From Marinobacter antarcticus (GTDB lineage: Bacteria; Pseudomonadota; Gammaproteobacteria; Pseudomonadales; Oleiphilaceae): a stretch of DNA of 64,000 nt. The stretch spans positions 1,364,001 to 1,428,000 of the forward strand of contig NZ_FRAQ01000001.1 in NCBI RefSeq assembly GCF_900142385.1. The letters are read 5' to 3'. Of this stretch, positions 1 through 7,795 are shown one piece after another. A model generated the notes under the pieces. The model worked only from the letters and a program-made list of their open reading frames with translations, did no database searches and had not been told where the DNA came from. A program made the position numbers and the translations under genes. Positions within the stretch are counted from its first letter, which is position 1. Each line of letters starts with the position of its first letter.

Positions 1-129
1 CCGGAAGCAGGTTTCGGTAGCGTACGCTCTGACATCAATCTGGAGATCTGGCGCCGATTCAAGCAAGAAGGCATCACCATCCCGTTCCCGCAACGAGACC
101 TTTACATCAAGGAAGCGCCAGCGAAATAA
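1..129 (+). CDS. Mechanosensitive channel MscS family, C-terminal end (partial)
   Basis: The window opens inside a gene whose last 42 codons are visible. The encoded tail contains SDINLEIWRRFKQEGI followed by an IPFPQRDLYI segment, the usual ending of the cytoplasmic beta/alpha domain of MscS-type small-conductance mechanosensitive channels, which release solutes on hypo-osmotic shock. The pore and membrane helices lie outside the window, so the subfamily cannot be named. A degenerate AAAACCG-type repeat (134-155) follows directly. Confidence 0.75.
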   Translation, partial: PEAGFGSVRSDINLEIWRRFKQEGITIPFPQRDLYIKEAPAK

Positions 130-215
130 TCATGGGAAAACCGCGACTGAGATCGACGGCATTTCCAGTCTCAATGACAAGCCTGCACCCCAGATGAGTT
201 GTAAGGAGTAACCCC

Positions 216-761
216 ATGCGCAGACTCTTCTTCGGACTGGAGATTCCCGCTCAGATCAAAGATCGCCTGTTGAAGGCCAGGGCAGAGGTGTCAGGTGCCA
301 AATGGCAAAGTGTTGAGCAGATGCACATCACCTTGCTGTTCCCTGGCGAAGTGGAAGAAGAACGTCTATTGGCAGCGTGCGAGGCTGCCCGCCATATTCC
401 CCTGGCGGCTTTTGAGCTGAATGTTGCGGGTCTGGGTTGTTTCGGTCAGCCTCGTGCCCCTCAAAATCTCTGGGCGGGCGTCCAGCCGACGGCTCCCGTT
501 GCCAGCCTCCATAGTGCGATTAAAGACCAAATGGAGAACCTCGGATTAACAACTGAAAGTCGGGCATTTCGTCCCCATATCACCCTGGCCAGATTCAAGC
601 GCCAGCCCGGTTCGGTTCAGAGCTTGCTGGCCGAGTATGGGGAAACGGCTTTTGGGTCGTTTCAGGTGGATCAGTTCGTCCTCTTTGAGAGTGAACAGCG
701 CTCCGGTGGTTCGGTATACACAGTGATTGAACGCTTCCCTTCATGGCCCGCCGCTGTTTAA
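216..761 (+). CDS. thpR: RNA 2',3'-cyclic phosphodiesterase ThpR (LigT family)
   Basis: A 181-residue 2H phosphoesterase. The two catalytic HxTx motifs are present: HITLLFPG near residue 38 and HITLARF near residue 122, separated by the usual distance. Family members hydrolyse 2',3'-cyclic phosphates at RNA ends and were first described as reversible 2'-5' RNA ligases; they are cytosolic. The start is the ATG preceded by TAAGGAG. The gene is complete and normal in length. A diverged, internally deleted copy of the same gene lies at 4230-4345, which is unusual because thpR is normally single copy. Confidence 0.93.
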   Translation: MRRLFFGLEIPAQIKDRLLKARAEVSGAKWQSVEQMHITLLFPGEVEEERLLAACEAARHIPLAAFELNVAGLGCFGQPRAPQNLWAGVQPTAPVASLHSAIKDQMENLGLTTESRAFRPHITLARFKRQPGSVQSLLAEYGETAFGSFQVDQFVLFESEQRSGGSVYTVIERFPSWPAAV

Positions 762-828
762 AAGCAAGAAGAAGCTGATGCCAACACAGGCCAGGGTGAT
801 TGTGCCTGGTGTTCCATTGGCGAGGAGT

Positions 829-971
829 TACAAAAATCCTAAGGCATCGAATCAAAGACTGATTTATGTTCCACGTCGGATTGATTCAGGGGTGCACTCT
901 GGTATCTGTTACCTCTTGCCATCATGCCGGGCCTGATCAAGTCGACCTGGTTCAAGGAGGACGTGAATTGA
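829..971 (+). pseudogene. NERD-domain gene remnant with leader, middle deleted
   Basis: This stretch reproduces, in shortened form, the locus at 38205-39347. Bases 829-895 match the leader of the intact gene (shared GTTACAAAAATC-like and TGATTTATGTT blocks). Codons 894-956 read ALWYLLPLAIMPGLIKSTWF, against AAFWYLTPLLIIGGLIKSPW in the intact NERD protein, and are followed directly by KEDVN and a stop, against the intact C terminus KGEVH and stop. About 300 codons are missing, yet the overlap of the stop with the next TTG start is kept. The AAGG shared by both sides of the junction suggests deletion between short repeats. Confidence 0.8.
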
Positions 972-1191
972 ATCAGAAAGGATTGCTCACAGCATGGAAT
1001 GACGCCAAGGGGTTTGGTTTCATTACTCCTGAGGGCGGCGGCTGTTGTGCTGGTGTTTTTCACCATTCTGGCTGGCTGTCCTCGCCAATCTGGGCGCTCT
1101 GGCTTGGCTGCTGGCTGCCCCGGAAGCGAGCGCTTTGCGGCAGCAATTGGGCTTTAATTTGTTGAACTCTTTGCGGCCGCTTATCTGGTAG
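968..1191 (+). pseudogene. Cold-shock/DUF1294 gene remnant with two internal deletions
   Basis: The TTG start and first 25 codons (NQKGLLTAWNDAKGFGF and ITPEGGG) match the intact cold-shock/DUF1294 gene at 39344. The sequence then jumps to DNA matching the first membrane helix (GCTGTTGTGCTGGTGTTTT), and jumps again to the last helix and the C-terminal SLRPLIW with its stop. The final block is out of frame with the start, so no functional product is expected. Neighbours: it overlaps the NERD remnant by 4 bases exactly as the intact pair does, and is followed by the DUF4177 gene. Confidence 0.82.
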
Positions 1192-1221
1192 CTGACAGAG
1201 TTTTTTAAAAAAGGAGATGTT

Positions 1222-1443
1222 ATGACGGTTAAACATTATACCGAATACAAGATGGTCCATATCGCGGAGGGCGGATGTGGGACGTTGCTTCTGGGTTCCT
1301 CGGGCTTGCCTTTAAAGAAGATTGAGGCGGAATTAAACCGCTACGCTTCTGAAGGTTGGCAGGTTGTATTTCAGGTTCTGGAGATGAAACGCTTCTGGCT
1401 GTTTTGGCAGCGTGAAGCTGTGATCGTTACGTTGGGACGTTAA
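1222..1443 (+). CDS. DUF4177-type small protein
   Basis: A 73-residue cytosolic protein with the pattern of DUF4177 proteins: an EYK start of a beta strand, a glycine-rich turn, an amphipathic helix (LKKIEAELNRYASEGW) and a closing strand ending AVIVTLGR. The function of this family is unknown. The ATG has a strong AAGGAGA site five bases upstream, so the start is secure. It lies four bases before yidD and reads in the same direction, so the three genes 1222-2057 are probably one transcript. Confidence 0.72.
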   Translation: MTVKHYTEYKMVHIAEGGCGTLLLGSSGLPLKKIEAELNRYASEGWQVVFQVLEMKRFWLFWQREAVIVTLGR

Positions 1444-1447
1444 TAAA

Positions 1448-1705
1448 GTGCTGAAGACGCTGGCTCTGAAGGCCATCGGATTTTATCGCCGCACCGGAGG
1501 CGGCACCCGATGGTTTGGCATCGACTGCAATTTTGAACCGAGTTGCTCTGCCTACTCTGAGGAGGCAATCCGGCAATTTGGTTTTCGCAAAGGGCTGGCG
1601 TTGACGCTTCACCGTCTTCGAAGGTGCAACAGGCCTGACGCGATCTGTAAATGCATCGAGCCGGTAACATGGGATATCGAGCATGCTGAAACAAGAAGAC
1701 GTTGA
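1448..1705 (+). CDS. yidD: Membrane protein insertion efficiency factor YidD-like
   Basis: An 85-residue protein with the YidD signature: a tight FEPSCSAYSEEAI block with the conserved Cys pair region, followed by LRRCNRPDA. YidD helps YidC/Sec insert inner-membrane proteins and is usually encoded beside rnpA and yidC. Here it is instead beside a TM2-domain gene and a DUF4177 gene, so it may be a second, accessory paralogue. The start is GTG at 1448. Its 3' end overlaps the next gene by 23 bases. Confidence 0.8.
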   Translation: MLKTLALKAIGFYRRTGGGTRWFGIDCNFEPSCSAYSEEAIRQFGFRKGLALTLHRLRRCNRPDAICKCIEPVTWDIEHAETRRR

Positions 1706-2057
1706 TGCCGAGGAAGAGTTGCTCAGAAAGGCGATTCGGGAGCTTTCAGACGAGCATCGGGCAGAATTCTATCGGCAGGCCGGGAAAACGGTTAAAGACC
1801 CGGATACATACGCCGCATTGAACTGGTTTTTTATCGCCGGGTTGCATCATTTTTATCTGGGGCGCTGGCAATGGGGGCTGTTTGATCTTGGCGCTCTGTT
1901 TGTTGCGATTGGCTGTTTCCTGGCGGGGTTGATTTGGCCGGCAGTCGTCTTGCTCTTGATCGTTTATTCGTGGGAACTGTGGCAATTGTTCAGATCCCAG
2001 ATCATCGTTCAGGACTGGAATAATCGGCTTTATCGGGACTTGTTGCGCCGCTATTAA
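1683..2057 (+). CDS. TM2-domain membrane protein
   Basis: A 124-residue protein. An N-terminal charged helix (residues 1-35) is followed by the TM2 pattern NWFFIAGLHHFYLGRWQWGL and two hydrophobic segments (about 42-62 and 70-98), with a basic cytoplasmic tail ending DLLRRY. TM2 proteins are found in all domains; their role is not settled. The start overlaps the end of yidD, suggesting translational coupling. A 5'-truncated relative of the last 35 codons is present at 52796-52903. Confidence 0.78.
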   Translation: MLKQEDVDAEEELLRKAIRELSDEHRAEFYRQAGKTVKDPDTYAALNWFFIAGLHHFYLGRWQWGLFDLGALFVAIGCFLAGLIWPAVVLLLIVYSWELWQLFRSQIIVQDWNNRLYRDLLRRY

Positions 2058-2166
2058 CCAACGAAAAGCTGGGCTGTCCGTCGAATGTTGAGGCCATCAC
2101 GGTCTTACCGACCAGGACGGGACGCAATGTCCACAACCTCTATGGGGTCGCTGAACCTGTTTCGCT

Positions 2167-3870
2167 TTAGAGAAAAAAACCAAATCGTCGCACGCAAACG
2201 TCTACGTCGAACTCGCTGCCAATGGCCACCACGGCAACGCTTTTGATGTCCGCAGGTTTTAGCTGAGCGTCGGTACGGTGAGCGAGCAGTTGCCCATAGG
2301 GCACGATGAATCGAGTCCATTGCGGCTCCACCGGCAAAGTGCAGCGAAAGGATTGCCAGGGCTTGTCGAGCTGATTCGTTTTTACGTGCAGGTTATAGTC
2401 GTGCGCCGCGCCGCACAGCTCGATGAACAGGCCCCTGTAGTTAGCGCATGACCAACCCGGCTCCATCTCAAGCTTCATCTGTACGAACCCACCGTTGTTA
2501 TCGAGGCGGGTGCGGCCAGTCAAACAGGTGCAGGGCGAGCTATGATGGTCGTCCTGTTGCAGTGCAGCACTGGAAACGCCACCCATGACCTGATCGCTGA
2601 TCACGGTCCAGGGCGAAGGTACATCCAGGCGGGCCTGATAAATATCGATCAGTTGTTCGGCACGGACGGCGGGGCCTCGGGTTTTGATGTTTTCATTCAT
2701 AAGCTTGAAGCACTCCCGGCCAATTTCCTCATGATCCACCAACTGATCAAACCAGCGGCTGGCTACGTCATTACTGATCAGCCCCAGCAGCGCTCCAAGC
2801 ACCATGCCCCGATGGACGTTATCGCCGCCCAGATTGGTGTTTACCCGCAGTGCTAACCACGGATCATTGCGGTATTTGTAGGCCAGGTACAGAACAACCG
2901 GCCAGGAGTCTGAGATGTAGCAGGCGGGTGAGTACATCCGGCCCACCACCTGATTGTCCGGCAGGTTTCGTTTCACCAATGCCGCGACATCCAGGCCCAC
3001 TGAGCCCTTGCCGGCTTCCGACAGCAGCGCCTTGATGCCTTCTTCGTCTGGCCCTTCCATCAGGCCGCAAAGAAGGTTTACATAGCGGTCACAGACCTGC
3101 ATCAAGGTTTCATCCGGGTGCGTTAGTGCCAGGTGTTCCCGGCAAAGAGCCTGGATGTCGGGCATTTCCGTACCTCGAAGCCGCTCTGAAAATACCAGCG
3201 GGGCAATCGTCACCAGGCCGCCGATAGAGGGCGTGTCGTGGGTCTTCATGGCGCATTGCTCGGGCGGCAGGCCTTTCGCCAGATTGGCGAAGAATCCGCG
3301 ATGGTAGGACTCGGCATAGGTGTCTGAATGCGCCGGGGGATCTGCGGTCATAAAGCCGATGTAGGCGGGCAGGAAGGTCTGTGCACGGTAGTGCCCTTTA
3401 TCGTCTGCGAGGCACCGCATCAAAACGCGGCTGCAGTGGGCATTCAAGGTGTTCTCGCCCGCGGCCATACCCTGATGATAGTGAACGTTCGGTACATTCC
3501 AGAATTGCGCGCGGCCTTTGAGGATAACGTCCCCCACAATTTGCGGCTCCGCTTTGTGGCGGTGACGGGCACGGCGACCACCGCTGCTCGTGGAATGCAG
3601 CGACATAATGGAAGAGGGGTGGAACTCTGGTGCGGCTTCGAATCGCTGAATGCCTCCGGGAAAGGCCTTTTCGATATCCATTTGGTTGTAGAACCAATGC
3701 ACGGGCATCGCCAGGGCGTCGGCAATGAATTGGGTTTTCAGGCTGTTGCGGACACGGTCTGCGGTACTGAAGTTATTTTGCACTGGAAAGCTCCCGGCGT
3801 TGGCTGACGTTCCGGTAGATACGATCGCAGGCTGGCTTCGGCTCTGGTGGTGAGGCAGTTCAGCCAGCAT
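2167..3870 (-). CDS. ADP-ribosylglycohydrolase fused to a CIA30 domain
   Basis: A 567-residue two-domain protein. Residues about 40-400 form an ADP-ribosylglycohydrolase (ARH/DraG) fold, recognisable from DALAMPVHWFYN near the start and NLGGDNVHRGMVLGALLGL near the end; the latter replaces the usual GDTDT metal motif with GDNVH. Residues about 425-567 are a CIA30/NDUFAF1-type domain (WTVISDQVMGGVSSAAL, then GRTRLDNNGGFVQM). ARH enzymes remove ADP-ribose from proteins; CIA30 domains bind assembly intermediates or act in other redox proteins. The gene overlaps the upstream thioredoxin-like gene by 11 bases, so the two are likely one operon. The catalytic state of the variant metal site is uncertain. 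Confidence 0.85.
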   Translation of the reverse strand: MLAELPHHQSRSQPAIVSTGTSANAGSFPVQNNFSTADRVRNSLKTQFIADALAMPVHWFYNQMDIEKAFPGGIQRFEAAPEFHPSSIMSLHSTSSGGRRARHRHKAEPQIVGDVILKGRAQFWNVPNVHYHQGMAAGENTLNAHCSRVLMRCLADDKGHYRAQTFLPAYIGFMTADPPAHSDTYAESYHRGFFANLAKGLPPEQCAMKTHDTPSIGGLVTIAPLVFSERLRGTEMPDIQALCREHLALTHPDETLMQVCDRYVNLLCGLMEGPDEEGIKALLSEAGKGSVGLDVAALVKRNLPDNQVVGRMYSPACYISDSWPVVLYLAYKYRNDPWLALRVNTNLGGDNVHRGMVLGALLGLISNDVASRWFDQLVDHEEIGRECFKLMNENIKTRGPAVRAEQLIDIYQARLDVPSPWTVISDQVMGGVSSAALQQDDHHSSPCTCLTGRTRLDNNGGFVQMKLEMEPGWSCANYRGLFIELCGAAHDYNLHVKTNQLDKPWQSFRCTLPVEPQWTRFIVPYGQLLAHRTDAQLKPADIKSVAVVAIGSEFDVDVCVRRFGFFL

Positions 3871-4195
3871 TGAGATAGTGATAGGGCCTTTTCAGCGCGG
3901 TACGAACCTCTCCGATGGAAAAAACTCTGGCAAACTCCGCGAACCGTTGGCCGTTAAACCATAGCTGTACGACCGGAAGAGAAAAAATGCCGCGAACTGC
4001 GCACAATTTGCCGCCGCTTTCCTGGCAATCAATGTAGGCTGTTACCAGCTTCGGGAATTCCTCGCTGGCAAGCTTTTCAAGCTGAGGCTTGATTGCCTGG
4101 CATACGCCGCAGTGGGGGCCACCAAAAAGGATAAGGACAGCGGGATTTGTTTTCAGTAATTCTGATAATGCGTCTTCTGAACAAAAAGTCTTCAC
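3860..4195 (-). CDS. Thioredoxin-like protein
   Basis: A 111-residue cytosolic thioredoxin-fold protein with the redox motif HCGVC about 30 residues in and the cis-proline strand FSLPVVQLWFNGQ. I chose GTG at 4195 because GGAG lies seven bases upstream; an ATG at 4237 in the same frame would add 14 residues and lies inside the divergent thpR remnant. It is followed, with an 11-base overlap, by the ADP-ribosylglycohydrolase/CIA30 gene. A non-canonical GVC centre, rather than GPC, suggests a specialised rather than housekeeping thioredoxin. Confidence 0.82.
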   Translation of the reverse strand: MKTFCSEDALSELLKTNPAVLILFGGPHCGVCQAIKPQLEKLASEEFPKLVTAYIDCQESGGKLCAVRGIFSLPVVQLWFNGQRFAEFARVFSIGEVRTALKRPYHYLNAG

Positions 4196-4229
4196 AGCTT
4201 CGCTCCACTTTTTCTGGATGCTCCCAATT

Positions 4230-4345
4230 ATGCCCAAACTATTCTTCGGCCTGGAAATTCCCGCTCAGATTAAAACCCGCTTGTTGGAGGTGAGGGCAGG
4301 TGTGCACAGTGATTGAACGTTTTCCGTCAATTGGCATCTGAAACC
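4230..4345 (+). pseudogene. thpR remnant, middle deleted
   Basis: The ATG at 4230 opens MPKLFFGLEIPAQIKTRLLE, which matches the first 20 codons of the intact thpR (RRLFFGLEIPAQIKDRLLK). At about base 4300 the sequence jumps to DNA matching the last ten codons (CACAGTGATTGAACG, coding for TVIERFPS in the intact gene), but in a shifted frame, so translation stops at 4316. Roughly 140 codons including both catalytic histidine motifs are missing. The DNA has clearly diverged from the intact copy, so the duplication is not recent or the fragment came from a related genome. Confidence 0.85.
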
Positions 4346-5130
4346 TGCTCCATAACCGGAACTTTGTGCCACGTCGAGCGATCCATCCAGGGGTCGCGCA
4401 GGCCAATGTGCCCGATGCCGGGCAATTTGACGGCCAAAGTCAGAGGGTCAATACCAATATTGAGGCCGAGGATGTTCAGTTCAACACCTTCCCGGACACT
4501 CGCCATAAGACCGAAATAACCATTGAGGGAGAACTGGTAGCCCGAACCGCTGGGAGCCTTCGCAAATACTCCGTCAGCGAGATAGTCTTTTCCGATGGCA
4601 ATGTTGGGCAGCGCAACATTCAGTTCGGGTACCTGCCGGATTACCCAGGCTACAAAGGTATTGCTGTTGGGCCCGGGCCAGGCTTTGTATTCATTCGCGA
4701 AGGGGTAGGCGTCGATAGCTGTCCGGATATTGATGATGGCGGCGCCCGCTTTCTCACCACGTAGATCGGCCAGCAACATCGGCGGGTTGCCATACCAGGC
4801 GGTATCCGGCTCACCGGGGCGGGACCGCACCGCCTTATAACCCCAACCAGTGACATCGTGAACCTCGTAGGTGGATGCCCCGCGCTCCTTGGTCGCAATC
4901 CAGGTATGGACCGCAAAATTACCGCGCCAATTATAAGCTCGGGCACCATAAACCTGCACAATGGCTTCTTCGGTCTGGCCCGGCAGTGGCGCAATGCCTG
5001 CGCTGGAGCGATCGGCGTCACGCCAGCTCTGGCCAGACTGAGTACTGCAGGCCGCAATCAGTGCGGGGCCGGCTAGCAGAACCAACAAAAATACTGTGGT
5101 TCTGACGAGCCATCGAAGGAGTTTAATCAT
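4327..5130 (-). CDS. DUF3750 family lipoprotein/membrane-anchored protein
   Basis: A 267-residue protein. Residues 1-30 form an N-terminal membrane anchor ending in ALIAACS, which could be a lipobox. The rest matches the DUF3750 pattern: AVHTWIATKERGASTYEV, a YGNPPMLLADLRGEKA block and NSNTFVAWVIRQVPEL. The NSNTF segment resembles cysteine-free relatives of NlpC-like permuted folds, but no function is established. I prefer ATG 5130, which directly precedes the hydrophobic anchor, over the in-frame ATG at 5178. Its 3' end abuts the thpR remnant. Confidence 0.75.
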   Translation of the reverse strand: MIKLLRWLVRTTVFLLVLLAGPALIAACSTQSGQSWRDADRSSAGIAPLPGQTEEAIVQVYGARAYNWRGNFAVHTWIATKERGASTYEVHDVTGWGYKAVRSRPGEPDTAWYGNPPMLLADLRGEKAGAAIINIRTAIDAYPFANEYKAWPGPNSNTFVAWVIRQVPELNVALPNIAIGKDYLADGVFAKAPSGSGYQFSLNGYFGLMASVREGVELNILGLNIGIDPLTLAVKLPGIGHIGLRDPWMDRSTWHKVPVMEQVSDAN

Positions 5131-5359
5131 TCCAGGGGTACCTCGGACTGCATGCATTGGTTGGTAATCAAAACCCAACCAGTATACGTCTCATATAATC
5201 TCAAGCATCAATACGAAGCATTACCGACAGCTATCATTATGGCTTTCGGCGGATCAACCACCCTGTTGTTATCCAGATCACCAGTCGACCGCAACGGCCG
5301 CTGGAATCAACGCCGTTGCTGGCTATAATGACGTACCTTGAACCCTCGCAGAGAACCCT

Positions 5360-5839
5360 ATGCCAATCGAAAAGAATCAAGTGGTCTTGTTTCACTACAG
5401 CGTCAGTGATGACCAAGGCAAGGTTGTTGAAAACTCCCGTGGCGGCGAGCCGAACGCCTACCTGCATGGCCACGGCGGCATTATCCGGGGTCTGGAAGAA
5501 GCCCTGGAAGGTCGCGACGCCGGCGATACGTTCAGCGTCACCATCACTCCGGAAAAAGCCTACGGTCCGCGCAAAGCCGATTCCATTCAGCGCGTGCCGA
5601 TCAAGCATTTGATCGGTGCCAAACGCTGGAAGCCGGGGATGATAGCCCAGCTGCAAACCGAGCAGGGCCCGCGCCATGTGATCGTCGCCAAAGTTGGCCT
5701 CAAGTTTGCCGATGTCGACAACAATCATCCGATGGCTGGTAAAACCCTGACCTTCGATATCGACATCATCGAAGTACGCGCTGCCAGTCCGGAAGAGATA
5801 GCGCACGGCCACGCGCATGGGCCGGGTGGGCATCATTGA
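5360..5839 (+). CDS. FKBP-type peptidyl-prolyl isomerase, SlyD-like
   Basis: A 159-residue SlyD-type FKBP. The split FKBP core is visible at residues 1-70 and 130-150, with the inserted IF (chaperone) domain between (RVPIKHLIGAKRWKPGM and onwards). The C terminus is His-rich (HGHAHGPGGHH), as in metal-binding SlyD proteins that help deliver nickel. It catalyses cis/trans isomerisation of X-Pro bonds and acts as a cytosolic folding helper. It is a free-standing gene with good length. The following 22 bases lead into a truncated phosphoesterase remnant. Confidence 0.9.
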   Translation: MPIEKNQVVLFHYSVSDDQGKVVENSRGGEPNAYLHGHGGIIRGLEEALEGRDAGDTFSVTITPEKAYGPRKADSIQRVPIKHLIGAKRWKPGMIAQLQTEQGPRHVIVAKVGLKFADVDNNHPMAGKTLTFDIDIIEVRAASPEEIAHGHAHGPGGHH

Positions 5840-5860
5840 ACGATAATCGGTAGCTGAACC

Positions 5861-5950
5861 ATGCAAATCGGCGTCATCGCAGACACCCACAGCAAAATGC
5901 GTCCCGAAGCCCTGGAGGTATTGAACAGAAACGTTGGGGGCAGGTCTTGA
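5861..5950 (+). pseudogene. Metallophosphoesterase (YfcE-like) N-terminal remnant
   Basis: An ATG opens MQIGVIADTHSKMRPEALEV, the metal-binding N terminus (GVIADTH) of YfcE/MJ0936-type calcineurin-like phosphodiesterases. It leaves the family after about 22 codons and stops at codon 30. The rest of the roughly 155-residue enzyme is missing; the SDR gene on the other strand ends 25 bases further on. A truncated relic with no expected activity. Confidence 0.75.
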
Positions 5951-5975
5951 GTTTTGCCCTGTGTTGCCCGGCGGC

Positions 5976-6725
5976 TCAGGACAGAACCTGGCCGCCGTCC
6001 ACCACCAGCGTCTGGCCGGTCATCCACCGGGCCAGATCGGAGGCCAGGAACAACGCCACGTCGGCGACTTCCTCCGGCGTGCCAAGGCGCCCGAAGGGAA
6101 TTCCCCCGCGAATACGCTCGTAGAGCTCCGGATTGTGCTGACGGGCCTGATCCCAGACGCCGCCCGGGAACTCGATCGAGCCCGGGGCAATGCCATTAAC
6201 ACGCACTTTATGCGGGGCCATGGCCACCGCCAGGCTTCCGGTGTAGTGAGCGACGGCGGCCTTGATGGCCGCGTAGGGGGCGGTGCGTGTCGAGGCGTGC
6301 AGGGCGGCGATGGAGGCAATGTTGATGATCGTGCCCCCGGTTTCCTTAAGCGCTGGCAGGCAGGTATGGCCGGCGCGAACCGTGCCCATCAGATCCACCT
6401 CAACGCTGCTCAGCCAGCCTTCTTCGCTGTCCTCCCGCCCGAACGCCGAGGCGCAATTGACCAGCACGTCCAGGCCGCCCAACTCGCCCATGGCGCTCTG
6501 CAGATAAGTCTCCAGCGCGGCCTTATCGCCGATGTCGCAGGAAGCCACATGCAGCGCCAGCCCCTCGCCTGCCACTTCTTCCGCCAGTGCGTCCAGGGAC
6601 GCCTGCCCGCGCGCGCACACGGAAACGCTGGCCCCGGCTCGGGCAAATCCCAAGGCAATGGCCCGGCCAATACCTTTGCTGCCGCCAGCGACGATGACGC
6701 GCCGGCCGTGGAAATCAAACGTCAT
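5976..6725 (-). CDS. SDR family oxidoreductase
   Basis: A 249-residue classical short-chain dehydrogenase/reductase: NAD(P) site GGSKGIGRAI at residues 15-24, catalytic serine in NIASIAAL, YAAIK as the YxxxK motif, and the C-terminal WMTGQTLVVDGGQ. The usual NNAG is NCAS here. Cofactor and substrate cannot be read from the sequence; FabG-like or 3-hydroxyacyl/alcohol dehydrogenase roles are possible. The start ATG is at 6725, immediately before a remnant region. Confidence 0.87.
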   Translation of the reverse strand: MTFDFHGRRVIVAGGSKGIGRAIALGFARAGASVSVCARGQASLDALAEEVAGEGLALHVASCDIGDKAALETYLQSAMGELGGLDVLVNCASAFGREDSEEGWLSSVEVDLMGTVRAGHTCLPALKETGGTIINIASIAALHASTRTAPYAAIKAAVAHYTGSLAVAMAPHKVRVNGIAPGSIEFPGGVWDQARQHNPELYERIRGGIPFGRLGTPEEVADVALFLASDLARWMTGQTLVVDGGQVLS

Positions 6726-6867
6726 TGAATGCTCCTGTTTTCCCGTTAGGTTTGGTCTCGCCTCTGGTCGCGCCAGTGGCTCGAATCTCCAGCTACTTTA
6801 CGCCGAACCGGCGGCCGTGGCAGCCCGATTCCGGGATCTGGGCTGCGCGAACGATGCATTCTGCGGC

Positions 6868-6902
6868 GAAAACCGCGGAAAACCGGGACAGATCTATTTT
6901 TT
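6868..6902 (+). repeat. RAYT-associated repeat, partial plus full copy
   Basis: A short AAAACCGCG half-copy is followed by a nearly full copy (AACCGGGACAGATCTATT). It sits directly before the coding remnant of a Y1 transposase, which links the dispersed repeat family in this window to that transposase. Confidence 0.8.
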
Positions 6903-6904
6903 GC

Positions 6905-7111
6905 AATCCTGTCAAAGCAGGAATGGTGGATAGGGCTGAGTCGTATGAGTGGTCGAGCTATTCTCCATGTGTGGGGTTGTCAGCCTGCCATTGGCTGGAT
7001 GAGCCGGACACTTTTCGGGCCCTGGCAGACAACCATGAGATGCGGGTCGTGGCCTATCGGCAGTTTGTTGAACTGGAAAATGATTCACAGTCAGATGAGT
7101 TGATTCGGTCG
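6905..7111 (+). pseudogene. REP-associated Y1 transposase (RAYT), C-terminal remnant
   Basis: The reading frame from 6905 gives NPVKAGMVDRAESYEWSSY, the hallmark C-terminal block of REP-associated IS200-like transposases, followed by the usual tail (FRALADNHEMRVVAYRQFVE). The HUH and catalytic tyrosine regions are missing. RAYTs are single-strand transposases that act on short palindromic repeats. The fragment is preceded by the repeat at 6868-6902 and runs head-on into a truncated MOSC gene near 7110. Confidence 0.85.
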
Positions 7112-7257
7112 CCTTCCAGGCCTTGGCCTGGTGTGACCGCTACGCTATCGAGCGCTTCCATGGCTTCATCACGGGCGGGGCGGATACCAATCCATTCCAC
7201 TCGTCCAGTTTGGGGGAGGGTGTTGAACAGGATCTGAAGTGGGGTTTGTTCAGGCAT
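7054..7257 (-). pseudogene. MOSC-domain protein, N-terminal remnant
   Basis: From the ATG at 7257 the protein reads LPQTGRVEWIGIRPARDE and then VTPGQGLEGDR, the typical beginning of MOSC sulfur-carrier proteins (YiiM-like). After about 50 codons it continues into the antisense of the transposase remnant and soon stops, so the catalytic cysteine part is absent. It overlaps the end of the nucleoside deoxyribosyltransferase gene by 8 bases, suggesting a former operon. Confidence 0.75.
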
Positions 7258-7795
7258 GGGCCAGCGCTCGCACACAGCGGCGGAACAGTTCCGCCGAGAA
7301 GAACCGGTGTTCGCCTGGCTGATCTGCCACGAATAGCCGACCACCGGATTCGCGGATGCCGCCTTCGATCATCAGGTTGTCACTCATCTCAAAGTCCTCA
7401 ATGGTGTGGCCCAGTTCGTCCAGACCGGTTGAGCCCGTCCGTTCCCGGTAGTGCCGGCTGTCCAGGGTGAATGCGAAGGCGGGCTTGCCCTGTCCGGTCA
7501 TGTAGCCCACTTCGTATACCGTGCCCGGGTCAGCACTGATGCTGCGGAAGGGTGTCAGGTTGGCGATGATGGCATCGCAGCTGTCCATCAGTTCACGGTT
7601 GGCCTGGTAGATCCGCTGCCCGCGATCGGGTTTTGCTTCTTCGTCGGAAAATGCCAGCTCCGTGTCCAGCGGGTCCACACCTTCAAATCCGTATTCCCGG
7701 AGCAGGCGTTTTTTCTCGGCCACGATGACCTGGTGTTCTTCGGCCGGGAAAAATACTTCCGGGCCGGCGAGGTAGATTCGTTTTGGCTTTGCCAT
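7250..7795 (-). CDS. Nucleoside 2-deoxyribosyltransferase
   Basis: A 181-residue protein of the nucleoside deoxyribosyltransferase family (salvage enzymes that exchange or hydrolyse the base of deoxynucleosides or deoxynucleoside monophosphates). Visible signatures are IYLAGPEVFFP at the N terminus, ELMDSCDAIIANLTPFR, and GTVYEVGYMTGQGKP with the probable catalytic glutamate. The start ATG has GAGG eight bases upstream. It is intact; a heavily deleted relative is fused to the CAP-domain gene at 18323. Confidence 0.85.
   Translation of the reverse strand: MAKPKRIYLAGPEVFFPAEEHQVIVAEKKRLLREYGFEGVDPLDTELAFSDEEAKPDRGQRIYQANRELMDSCDAIIANLTPFRSISADPGTVYEVGYMTGQGKPAFAFTLDSRHYRERTGSTGLDELGHTIEDFEMSDNLMIEGGIRESGGRLFVADQPGEHRFFSAELFRRCVRALAHA

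Noticed and set aside
727..936. Plus-strand reading frame of 69 codons after thpR
   Set aside because: It runs across the end of thpR and the leader block of the deleted NERD locus, has no ribosome site and no protein-like pattern.
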